A stretch of DNA of 62,667 bases from an uncultured bacterium. Its GTDB lineage: Bacteria; Bacillota; Clostridia; Lachnospirales; Lachnospiraceae. The notes beneath the pieces are model-generated. The model was not told where the DNA came from and did no database searches. It saw only the letters and a program-made list of their open reading frames with translations. Positions 43,318-51,410 of the stretch are shown in pieces; the stretch's first letter is position 1; every line of letters begins with the position of its first letter. Position numbers and translations under genes: made by a program. The stretch lies in NCBI GenBank assembly GCA_947643145.1, contig CANRVD010000008.1, positions 1-62,667 of the forward strand, written 5' to 3'.

Positions 43318-43992
43318 ATGTTTGAGAGTATATTAAATAATTCAATCAGTACACTGGCAATACGTTCCGCCGCAATTTGTACGGGTGCATCCCTTGTTTT
43401 TGGGTTGATTATTGCAGTTTGTTATTATTTTAGCGGAAAGAGTTCAAAGAACTTTTGTCTTTCACTGGTGGTGCTTCCGGCATTAGTACAGACAGTTATT
43501 ATGCTGGTAAATGGAAATTTGGGAACAGGGATTGCGATTGCAGGTTCTTTCAGCCTGATTCGTTTCCGCTCTATACCGGGAACCAGCCGGGAGATAACAA
43601 GTGTATTTTTTGCTATGGTAGTAGGGCTGGCAACAGGAATGGGATATATTACATACGGAGCATTTATATCAGTTTTTGTTGGAGCTGCCATGGTGGTATT
43701 GTCTTTCCTTCCGGTTTACAAGAAGGAAGAGAAAAGGCAGTCACTGAAAGTTACAATCTATGAGAATCTGGATTATACGACAGTTTTTGATGAAGTATTT
43801 CAGGAGTATTTAAAGTACTATGAAGTAGAATCAGTAAAAACTACCAATATGGGAAGTATGTATCAGATTAAGTATGTCATTGAGCAGAAGGATAAGGGAA
43901 AAGAGAAGGAATTTATTGATGCCCTTCGCTGCAGGAATGGAAATTTAACTGTGATTTGCGGAAGGGTTATATTGCCGGTGGAACAGTTGTGA
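43318..43992 (+). CDS. DUF4956 membrane protein
   Basis: 224 aa from ATG 43318 (GGAGG 12 nt upstream). Four TM helices in residues ~12-130, including SAAICTGASLVFGLIIAVCY and GNLGTGIAIAGSFSLIRFRS, the latter with the conserved (S/F)-x-I-R-F-R-S-x-PGTSREI family motif before AMVVGLATGMGYI. The C-terminal ~95 residues form a soluble domain. The family is found with VTC and CotH proteins and is a plausible channel or scaffold for the VTC product. The ATG lies 20 nt past the VTC stop. Confidence 0.88.
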   Translation: MFESILNNSISTLAIRSAAICTGASLVFGLIIAVCYYFSGKSSKNFCLSLVVLPALVQTVIMLVNGNLGTGIAIAGSFSLIRFRSIPGTSREITSVFFAMVVGLATGMGYITYGAFISVFVGAAMVVLSFLPVYKKEEKRQSLKVTIYENLDYTTVFDEVFQEYLKYYEVESVKTTNMGSMYQIKYVIEQKDKGKEKEFIDALRCRNGNLTVICGRVILPVEQL

Positions 43993-44011
43993 TATGAAAA
44001 GGAGGAGAAAA

Positions 44012-45097
44012 ATGGCTAAGTATGTAAATTGGAAGAGACAGACGGTATGTATGGCTGCTTTTATGGCGATTGCACTTACAGCATTTTTAGGTAAGGAAGA
44101 TTCTGCCAGTGCCGCTACCGTGACAAAGAAGCTGGAAAGTGGTAAAATTACAACAAAGAACGGGAAACTGAGTGTAAATAAAAAGAGCAAGGTTGTTACC
44201 TTAACGAAGAGTGGTACATATACGTTATCCGGTAAGATTGGAACCTACCGGGTTGCGGTTGATACCAGTAATTTAAAAATTACTCTTGTTCTGAATAAAG
44301 TTGTATGCAGCAATAAAACAACTTCCTGTATCTACAATAGCAAGAAATCAACCAGTCTGACGATACAGTCAGCAAAAGGAAGTACCAGCCAGTTAACCGG
44401 GCCATCTAAATTCGTGTTAGCGGCAGGACGTTCTACTCCTGATGCAGTGATTTTCAGTGATGGGGATTTAAACTTTAGCGGCAGTGGAAAGATTGTTGTA
44501 AAAGATATTTCAGATAATGGAGATGCGATAGGGAGTAAGCAGACCCTTACCTTGTCTTCTGGTACTGTAGATGCTGCTTCTAAGAAAAATGCTTTTCATG
44601 CAGATGATATTTTCATCAATGGAGGAAATCTGACTGCGTCTTCTGAGGATACTGCAGTCAAGGCATCAAGGGTTGTGACAATTAATGGAGGCACCAGCCG
44701 GATTACAGCAGTGGATAAGGGAATCCAGGGTAAGGCAGGTGTTGTCATTAAAAAAGGAACCATTAATATCCGAACGAGTAAAAGCAATAATCCTAAATTT
44801 GATGACTTCCGTGGGATTTCAGCAGGAATTTCCGACAAAAACGGTAAGGAAGCAGTTGCCGGTTCTGTTTTAATTACGGGAGGGAATATTACAATCAATT
44901 CGTATGGTGACTGTATCCATGCGGCAAATAATGTAACGATATCAGGCGGGAATTTTTCACTGATAAGTACTGCAGATGATGGGATTCAGGCAAAGGCGCT
45001 TTTGACGATTAGTGGAAATCCTGTGTTAAAAATTGATGTAGAGGGAAAGAAGGTAAAGGGAGGAACAAAGAATATAGCCGCAAATATAAAGTACTAA
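44012..45097 (+). CDS. Secreted DUF4353-like (carbohydrate-binding) protein
   Basis: 361 aa from ATG 44012 (AGGAGG 6 nt upstream); the in-frame ATG at 43994 overlaps that ribosome site. Signal peptide around VCMAAFMAIALTAFLGKEDS. The rest is a right-handed beta-helix-like repeat region with recurring ITINGGN/VTISGGNFS turns and GDAIGSKQTLTLSSGTVDAA and DDGIQAKALLTISGNP, typical of the DUF4353 carbohydrate-binding family. It lies 19 nt after the DUF4956 stop and completes the CotH-VTC-DUF4956 operon. It may be the extracellular target of the kinase or polymer. Confidence 0.82.
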   Translation: MAKYVNWKRQTVCMAAFMAIALTAFLGKEDSASAATVTKKLESGKITTKNGKLSVNKKSKVVTLTKSGTYTLSGKIGTYRVAVDTSNLKITLVLNKVVCSNKTTSCIYNSKKSTSLTIQSAKGSTSQLTGPSKFVLAAGRSTPDAVIFSDGDLNFSGSGKIVVKDISDNGDAIGSKQTLTLSSGTVDAASKKNAFHADDIFINGGNLTASSEDTAVKASRVVTINGGTSRITAVDKGIQGKAGVVIKKGTINIRTSKSNNPKFDDFRGISAGISDKNGKEAVAGSVLITGGNITINSYGDCIHAANNVTISGGNFSLISTADDGIQAKALLTISGNPVLKIDVEGKKVKGGTKNIAANIKY

Positions 45098-45133
45098 GAA
45101 AAGAAACAAAGAGATTTGTTGGAGGGACGGCAG

Positions 45134-47536
45134 ATGATAGTAAATAATCTTTATATTGGAATTCCTTTTGGGACACTCCTTGGTTTTTTGTTTCTGCTTT
45201 TCTGCTTTCTGAATATGCCGAAAACAAAATTAGTAAATATTTTTCAGATGCTTTTGGTAGTATGTATTCTTTGGATTGGTGGTGCTTTGCTGATGCGTCT
45301 GCAGCTTCGTCCGGGAGGAGGCTTTTGGTTTCAGATTTCTCTGTTTGGCCTGCTGATGCTGCCGATGATTATGTATTTCTTCACGTTTGAGATATTGCAG
45401 ATACCGAAAAACTTCTTTTGGTATCTCTGTACTGCCTTATCCGGTGTTATTGTTATTATCAATGCGGTTACCCATAAGCTGGTTGCAACACCTGCCGCAT
45501 CTGTCAGGCGGGATGGTAAGATAGGATATACTTATACTTTTTCCAGTGGTCTGATTTTATTACTGGTTTTGGAATTTTGTCTTATGGTATATGCCACAGT
45601 GCTGGTATACAGGGTGGTTGGCGGGGAAATTGAACTGAGGAGAAGGCTCTTTCCATTGTTTTTGGGAACCTACCTCGTTTATTTTGGGCAGTTGGTTGAG
45701 ATGCTGCCGGATAATATCGTCCCTTTTGGTTCCATTGGTGGATTATTTATGGTATGCTGCTTTGTCTATATTTTATATCAGCATGATACCTTTGATATTC
45801 CGGACCGCCTGATGGTTGGCTGTATTTATACGATTGCAGCAATTCTGATTCTCTTTCCAATCTGGAATTGCTCCGTAAATATTAAGACCATTCAGAAAAT
45901 GTATTCCATGAATCTGAATCATACGGTATTGCTGACATATACTGCGTTGATTATCTGGTCGCTTATTATCGTATTTTTGGCATGGTGGACAGCAGACGGG
46001 CTTTCCAGAAGGAAGAAAAGAGAGCAGTTCCGGTATCTGTATCAGTTTCAGGAAAGTATAGCTTCTTTGTTTAATGAAGATGAGTTATATAAAAAGCTGG
46101 TTCATATCATTCAGCTTATTCTGAAGGATGCCAGAGTTATGATTTTTGGGCGGAAGGAAAAAGATGCAGAATTTTTTCTAATCCCTACCTGTGAGGCTGA
46201 TTACGGAATTGATATCGAAGAAAAAGAACAGATTTTAAAACGGTATCAGGATGCAGGGGTGATGCCGGTTGAGTTTGCATTGCTTCAGTATGATGAGGTA
46301 GTCTGGGGATTTATTTACTTGAAATTTCCCGGAAAAGTAAAGATGAATTATACGGAGGTGGAATATTTCAGGCAAATTGCAGCGTATGCTTCTATCTGCC
46401 TGAAAAATATCAATATTTACCAGGAGGTTTATCAAAACTCTATTCATGATGAATTGACGGGTTTGTATAACAGAACATATTATAAAGAGTTTATTGAGAA
46501 GTATTGGATGCCTCATGCAAAGCAGTCACTGATGTATTTGGATTTGGATGATTTTAAACTGTTCAATGAGCTGTATGGGGAGAAAACAGGTGATGCAATC
46601 CTGCAATGGGCAGGAAAGGTGGTTTCCGATACGGTTGCATCCAGAGGAGCAACTTTTCGAATTGGTTCCAATGAGTTTCTTGTTTACTCCCGTTACCGGA
46701 AAAAGGATGAGCTGCTGGAAATATCGGATGAAATCAGGAGAAATCTTTCCAGAGAGGATGAAATGCGGCCAAAGGTGCTGCAGCCGATTACTATGAGTAT
46801 AGGGATTGCTTTATTTCCAGATACTGCGGAAGATGCTGATGAGCTTTTGAAGCAGGCGGAACGGGCAAAGTTTTTTGCAAAGGGGGCAGGGAAGAACTGC
46901 ATCAGAGTATATGAAGCCGGTACGGATTTGGAAGGTACAGAAATACAGGATTCAAGAAGATATGAGCAGCTTACACCGACAATTTATGCGCTGACGGCAG
47001 CGATTGATGCAAAGGATTCCTATACTTTTGAGCATTCCATCCATGTATCAGAATATGCCGTTGAACTTGCAAAGAGGCTTGGACTCAGTAATGCTGAGGT
47101 TCGGATTGCAAAGGAAGCAGGACTGTTACATGATATTGGGAAAATCGGCATTCCGGAAAATATATTACAAAAGAAAGGGAAGCTGACTGATGAAGAATAT
47201 TCCATAATGAAAACACACGTTACAAATTCCATAGAGGTGATTCATTATCTTCCCAATATGAATTATGTAATTCCAGCAGTTATTTCCCATCATGAACGGT
47301 TTGACGGAAAGGGATATCCGAAGGGAATTAAGGAAGATAAAATTCCGCTTTTGGGTCGTGTATTAGCTATTTGTGATGCCTTTGAAGCAATCATTTCCAA
47401 GAGGCCGTATAAGGAAGCGATGTCAGTGGAATATGCTGTGGCTGAGTTGGAGAACAACAAGGGGACACAGTTTGACCCGGAAGTGGCAGATACGTTTATT
47501 GCCCTAATTAAAGAAGGTAAGGTACATTTACCATAA
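45134..47536 (+). CDS. Membrane GGDEF/HD-GYP protein, diguanylate cyclase part degenerate
   Basis: 800 aa from ATG 45134 (GGAGGG 7 nt upstream). Seven to eight TM helices (~residues 5-295) form a 7TM sensor, followed by a GAF-like region (~310-430). The GGDEF domain (~435-590) has FRIGSNEFLVYSRY in place of GG(D/E)EF, so cyclase activity is doubtful. The HD-GYP domain is complete: AGLLHDIGKIGIPENILQKK (~665) and VISHHERFDGKGYPKGI (~715). It is probably a c-di-GMP phosphodiesterase controlled by a membrane signal. It lies 37 nt after the DUF4353 gene, so it may share the operon. Confidence 0.92.
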   Translation: MIVNNLYIGIPFGTLLGFLFLLFCFLNMPKTKLVNIFQMLLVVCILWIGGALLMRLQLRPGGGFWFQISLFGLLMLPMIMYFFTFEILQIPKNFFWYLCTALSGVIVIINAVTHKLVATPAASVRRDGKIGYTYTFSSGLILLLVLEFCLMVYATVLVYRVVGGEIELRRRLFPLFLGTYLVYFGQLVEMLPDNIVPFGSIGGLFMVCCFVYILYQHDTFDIPDRLMVGCIYTIAAILILFPIWNCSVNIKTIQKMYSMNLNHTVLLTYTALIIWSLIIVFLAWWTADGLSRRKKREQFRYLYQFQESIASLFNEDELYKKLVHIIQLILKDARVMIFGRKEKDAEFFLIPTCEADYGIDIEEKEQILKRYQDAGVMPVEFALLQYDEVVWGFIYLKFPGKVKMNYTEVEYFRQIAAYASICLKNINIYQEVYQNSIHDELTGLYNRTYYKEFIEKYWMPHAKQSLMYLDLDDFKLFNELYGEKTGDAILQWAGKVVSDTVASRGATFRIGSNEFLVYSRYRKKDELLEISDEIRRNLSREDEMRPKVLQPITMSIGIALFPDTAEDADELLKQAERAKFFAKGAGKNCIRVYEAGTDLEGTEIQDSRRYEQLTPTIYALTAAIDAKDSYTFEHSIHVSEYAVELAKRLGLSNAEVRIAKEAGLLHDIGKIGIPENILQKKGKLTDEEYSIMKTHVTNSIEVIHYLPNMNYVIPAVISHHERFDGKGYPKGIKEDKIPLLGRVLAICDAFEAIISKRPYKEAMSVEYAVAELENNKGTQFDPEVADTFIALIKEGKVHLP

Positions 47537-47599
47537 AAAGGTTTGAAGTTCCACTATCGCATGAAATTACCATGCGAAGTAGAACTAAATCAAACCTAA

Positions 47600-47624
47600 G
47601 AAGAACGCAGAATCAGCGTTCTTC
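47600..47624 (+). terminator. Hairpin before the hydrogenase gene
   Basis: GAAGAACGC and GCGTTCTTC pair perfectly over 9 bp with an AGAATCA loop, ~60 nt past the HD-GYP stop. A preceding dyad (GGTTTGAAGTTCCAC..., 47539-47598) repeats sequence also used in the terminator at 53652. Confidence 0.6.
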
Positions 47625-47674
47625 ACATCGGAATACCGGTAAACTATAATTTCAGAAGAAAGGAAGGAATAAAT

Positions 47675-49150
47675 ATGTTACATGAGAATGATACAATTGA
47701 AGAGGTAAAAAATGAGGTGCTCTATAATGTTGCTAAGGCAGCATTTGAGGGAACACTGGATAAGATTGAAGCGACACTGCCATATGAGATTCTGCCTGGC
47801 AGTAAGCCAAGTTTCCGTTGCTGTGTTTACAAGGAAAGAGAGATTGTACGCGAAAGAATTATGCTGGCAAAAAATATCAACCCAATGACAGGTGAGCCTT
47901 GCCGCAATACAGTACAGATTCTTCCGGCAGCCTGCGAGAACTGTCCAATTACCCGTTTTACGGTAACTGATAACTGTCAGAAATGTATGAGTAAAAAGTG
48001 TATGCAGGCATGTAAGTTTGATGCGATTACGATGACACGCGATAAGGCATATATCAACCCGGATAAATGTAAAGAGTGTGGACAGTGTTATCAGGCGTGT
48101 CCATATAATGCGATTGTGGATATAATGCGTCCATGCCGCCGTGCCTGCCCGGTAGATGCAATTCAGGCTGGTGAGGACGGAAGAGTACGCATTGATGATG
48201 AGAAATGTATCCGCTGTGGTTCCTGCATCAGCGGCTGTCCGTTTGGTGCAGTTTCAGACAGCTCCCGTATGTTGGAGGTAATTGATTACTTAAAGGGAGA
48301 CAGACCAGTCTATGCTTTGGTAGCGCCTGCAGCTGAGGGACAGTTTGGTGTGGATATTACGATGGAGTCAATCCGTAACGGAGTGAAGAAGTTAGGCTTT
48401 AAAGATATGGTAGATGTAGCAATTGGTGCAGATTTTGTTTCAGAATCGGAAGCACGGGAATGGGCAGAAGCTTATAACGAGGGAAAGAAGATGACAACCT
48501 CCTGCTGTCCTGCATTTGTACATCTCATCCGTCGTCATTTCCCAGAGCTTACAGAACATATTTCTTCTACGATTTCTCCGATGGCTGCGACAGCAAGGTT
48601 AGTAAAGGCAATGGATAAAGATGCGGTATGTATTTTTATCGGACCTTGTATTGCAAAGAAGAGTGAGGCAGGACAGGATCAGGAACATCCGGGAGATAAC
48701 GCAGAACTGGTACTTACTTTTGAGGAATTCCGCGCAATGCTTCGCGCCAAAGATATTAAACTGTTACCTTGCTCTTTAGAGGAGGAACAGCATGGCAGTA
48801 TCCATGGTAAGGGATTTGCAAATGCCGGTGGTGTAACAAAAGCAGTAAAACAGGTATTTATGGAGCGTGGACTGAATTCCGCAGTCAATGTCCGTCAGTG
48901 TAATGGTGCGGCAGAGTGCCGTAAGGCATTGATGTTATTAAAGGCAGGAAAGCTTCCTGAGGACTTTATCGAAGGTATGTCCTGTGAAGGTGGCTGTGTG
49001 GCTGGTCCGGGTAATATTCTGGAGGAGAAGGCATATAAGAGGGAGCGTGATAACCAGCTCAGGAAGGCAGATGACCGTATGGTTACGGATACAGTAGCTG
49101 CATACAGTAATTATGATTTCTCTATGCACCGCAGGAATGCCGCAGACTAA
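47675..49150 (+). CDS. Group B [FeFe] hydrogenase-like protein
   Basis: 491 aa. Several Cys-rich ferredoxin motifs lie in residues ~85-205 (CQKCMSKKCMQACKFDAITM, CKECGQCYQACPYNAI, CIRCGSCISGCPFGAV). The H-cluster domain has TTSCCPAFVHL (P1, ~275), FIGPCIAKKSE (P2, ~325) and EGMSCEGGCVAGPG (P3, ~433). The second Cys in P1 (TSCCP rather than TSCSP) marks the group B subclass common in Clostridia. It is cytoplasmic and would exchange electrons between ferredoxin and protons/H2. No maturation genes are nearby. GGAAGGAA precedes the ATG. Confidence 0.92.
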   Translation: MLHENDTIEEVKNEVLYNVAKAAFEGTLDKIEATLPYEILPGSKPSFRCCVYKEREIVRERIMLAKNINPMTGEPCRNTVQILPAACENCPITRFTVTDNCQKCMSKKCMQACKFDAITMTRDKAYINPDKCKECGQCYQACPYNAIVDIMRPCRRACPVDAIQAGEDGRVRIDDEKCIRCGSCISGCPFGAVSDSSRMLEVIDYLKGDRPVYALVAPAAEGQFGVDITMESIRNGVKKLGFKDMVDVAIGADFVSESEAREWAEAYNEGKKMTTSCCPAFVHLIRRHFPELTEHISSTISPMAATARLVKAMDKDAVCIFIGPCIAKKSEAGQDQEHPGDNAELVLTFEEFRAMLRAKDIKLLPCSLEEEQHGSIHGKGFANAGGVTKAVKQVFMERGLNSAVNVRQCNGAAECRKALMLLKAGKLPEDFIEGMSCEGGCVAGPGNILEEKAYKRERDNQLRKADDRMVTDTVAAYSNYDFSMHRRNAAD

Positions 49151-49151
49151 G

Positions 49152-49307
49152 ATTGTTAAAATAATGAATACGGCATCAAGGCTTGTGTCAAAGCAGAAGG
49201 AAGAAGAGGAAGAGGAGACGAAAACCTGTCCTTACTGTAAAAGTGAAATTGCTATCGAAGCAAGCAGATGCCCGCATTGTACTTCTGTATTGGAGGAGAT
49301 AGAGTAA
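49152..49307 (+). pseudogene. mscL: 3' fragment of mscL with zinc-ribbon tail
   Basis: The frame reads KIVKIMNTASRLVSKQKEEE, EEETKTCPYCKSEIAIEASR, CPHCTSVLEEIE. The VKxMN start of the cytoplasmic helix and the CPYC...CPHC tail match the C-terminus of clostridial MscL mechanosensitive channels. The two channel helices are missing, replaced by the hydrogenase gene end at 49150. An ATG at 49164 has no ribosome site. Either a relic or a minimal zinc-ribbon peptide read through from the hydrogenase. Confidence 0.6.
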
Positions 49308-49340
49308 TACAGAAATAGAATAATGAAATTCATTCACCGG

Positions 49341-49388
49341 AAAACCACTGTAAATTTCTTAAACTTCATTATATTTACAGTGGTTTTT
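49341..49388 (+). terminator. Intrinsic terminator after the mscL fragment
   Basis: AAAACCACTGTAAAT (49341-49355) and ATTTACAGTGGTTTT (49373-49387) pair perfectly over 15 bp, followed by TGTTG. It ends the hydrogenase transcript. Confidence 0.8.
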
Positions 49389-49607
49389 GTTGTATATAAC
49401 AATAGGATTGCTATTGCATTAAACTACGGTTTGGATAACCTTAAATACGGTTCTCTTGTGTTGTACTTTGTATTGCTGTACACTTAAAAAGAGAAATGAA
49501 GTTTGAGAATGTTTATTTTATAAAAAAAAGATATGTTATAATGGTGGGCACATTGATGTTTGGGATGGGAAAACCGCGCAAAAAATCTGCGCAGAAATGA
49601 GGTTTAT

Positions 49608-51410
49608 ATGAGTATTTTAAAAAGGGCTTTTCCATATTATAAGAAGATATATGGGGTATTGGCCATCTGTATACTGTTTGGGCTGATGCAGGGAGTAGTA
49701 TCGCTTGTAGAGCCGCAGATTGTGACATTAATTGTGGACAGGGTTATTAATCCGGCCTTGGGAAGAAAGCCGGTAGAAAACAGCAGTATTTTTTCTTTTT
49801 TGATTCAGGATATCCCGGTAGGGAATTTATGGGAAATTATGGGAGTGTTAGTAAGCGTGTTTTTACTTTTTATGGTTGCTTACTTTGTTACATTTTATGC
49901 CCGCTGGAATCTGGCGCATTATTTCTCCATTAAGTGTGATAATGTAGTGCGGTTACATGTATTAAAAAAGATTAATTCCTTTGGACAGCCGTTACTCAAG
50001 GAATACAGTACGGGAGATTTGATTACCATTGTGAATTCGGATGCAAATAATATCAGGGAATTTCATGTGGCGACAATACCTTTTATGGTGGATGCAGTAT
50101 TTTATATTGTAGTTGCATCATATATGCTATCCAGAATACATATTGGACTGATGCTGGTACCTTTGCTGACGCTGGCTGTTTTTGGTGTGATTACAAGGCG
50201 TTTTTTGAAGATGTGCGGTGAAAATTACAGTAAGCTGTGGGGGAAAAACTCAGAGCTGAATACAGAAACCCAGGAGAGTATTTATGGAATCCGTACTATA
50301 AAATCATATGCAAGGGAGGATATCCGCAGGCAGCGTTTTTGTGAGAGAAGTGAAGATTTAAGGGACTTTTCTACATCCTTTGGTGTTAAACGTTATAAGT
50401 ATTTTGTTGCTTTTGATACGGTAGACCAGTTTGTAATGCTTGCAAGTATGGCAATCAGTATTTTCCTTGCAACAAGGTTTCAGATGACCAGTGGGGAATA
50501 CACGGCATTTCTGACTTATTTGCTTTCTATCTGCGGGAATTTTGTAGATATTATATTTTTGGCATCGGACATGCAGAACGAGAAAGTGAGTGCTGACAGG
50601 CTGTTCGGATTACTTGATAAGAAGGATGAAATAGGTGCAAAGTACGGAGAAAAGACAGTTTCTAAAACACCTCATGTGGTTTTATCGCATGTTAGTGCAA
50701 AGGCAGATGAGAATGAGCTTTTGGAGGATATTTCACTGGAGATTCCTTATGGAAAGAAAATTGGAGTGATGGGAAAGACAGGAAGTGGAAAATCTGTCCT
50801 TCTTCGTGTACTGCAGGCATTTGAAGAAATTTCTGACGGTACAATCACGATTGATGGTGTGGATATGAAGGAATACAGCCGGAATGAAATTGCAAAAGCA
50901 TATGGCTATGCGATGCAGAATGTATTTTTGTTCTCCAATTCGATTGCGGCTAATATTGCATATTATAATCCGGAGGCTTCGGATGAGGAAGTTATGAAGT
51001 GTGGTGAGCTTGCGCAGGTCAGTGAATTTGCAGAAGCTTTTCCAGATGGTTACCAGACGGTTATTGGAGAAAAGGGGTTTGGACTGTCGGGAGGGCAGAA
51101 ACAGCGTGTGGCGATTGCGAGGGCGCTTCTTAAGAATGCACCGATTACGGTTCTGGATGATTGTACCAGTGCGCTGGATATTGAGACGGAAAGTAAAATA
51201 TTTAAGAATTTGGACGGACATTTTCAGGAACGGACGCTGATTATGGCGACACACAGGGCAATGGCATTGAAGGATTTTGATGAAATTATATTTTTGGAGG
51301 AAGGAAAAATTATTGAAAGGGGAACCTTTCATGAGTTAATGGAGTTAAATGGACGGTATGCAAACCTTTACCGGCAGCAGATAGATAAGGAGGTGTTTGT
51401 CAGTGAGTAG
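49608..51410 (+). CDS. Heterodimeric ABC exporter, subunit with degenerate ATPase site
   Basis: 600 aa from ATG 49608 (TGAGG upstream). Six TM helices, then MGKTGSGKSVLLRVL (Walker A), LSGGQKQRVAIARALL (signature) and ITVLDDCTSALD, where the catalytic Glu after Walker B is Asp. This is the hallmark of the non-catalytic site in heterodimers such as BmrCD and TM287/288. The H-loop is MATHRAMAL. The gene overlaps the next by 8 nt. Such pairs export drugs, lipids or peptides; the substrate is not known. Confidence 0.93.
   Translation: MSILKRAFPYYKKIYGVLAICILFGLMQGVVSLVEPQIVTLIVDRVINPALGRKPVENSSIFSFLIQDIPVGNLWEIMGVLVSVFLLFMVAYFVTFYARWNLAHYFSIKCDNVVRLHVLKKINSFGQPLLKEYSTGDLITIVNSDANNIREFHVATIPFMVDAVFYIVVASYMLSRIHIGLMLVPLLTLAVFGVITRRFLKMCGENYSKLWGKNSELNTETQESIYGIRTIKSYAREDIRRQRFCERSEDLRDFSTSFGVKRYKYFVAFDTVDQFVMLASMAISIFLATRFQMTSGEYTAFLTYLLSICGNFVDIIFLASDMQNEKVSADRLFGLLDKKDEIGAKYGEKTVSKTPHVVLSHVSAKADENELLEDISLEIPYGKKIGVMGKTGSGKSVLLRVLQAFEEISDGTITIDGVDMKEYSRNEIAKAYGYAMQNVFLFSNSIAANIAYYNPEASDEEVMKCGELAQVSEFAEAFPDGYQTVIGEKGFGLSGGQKQRVAIARALLKNAPITVLDDCTSALDIETESKIFKNLDGHFQERTLIMATHRAMALKDFDEIIFLEEGKIIERGTFHELMELNGRYANLYRQQIDKEVFVSE

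Noticed and set aside
50733-51332. 199-codon antisense frame inside the ABC exporter gene
   Set aside because: It mirrors strongly conserved ATPase codons; no ribosome site, composition of a shadow frame.
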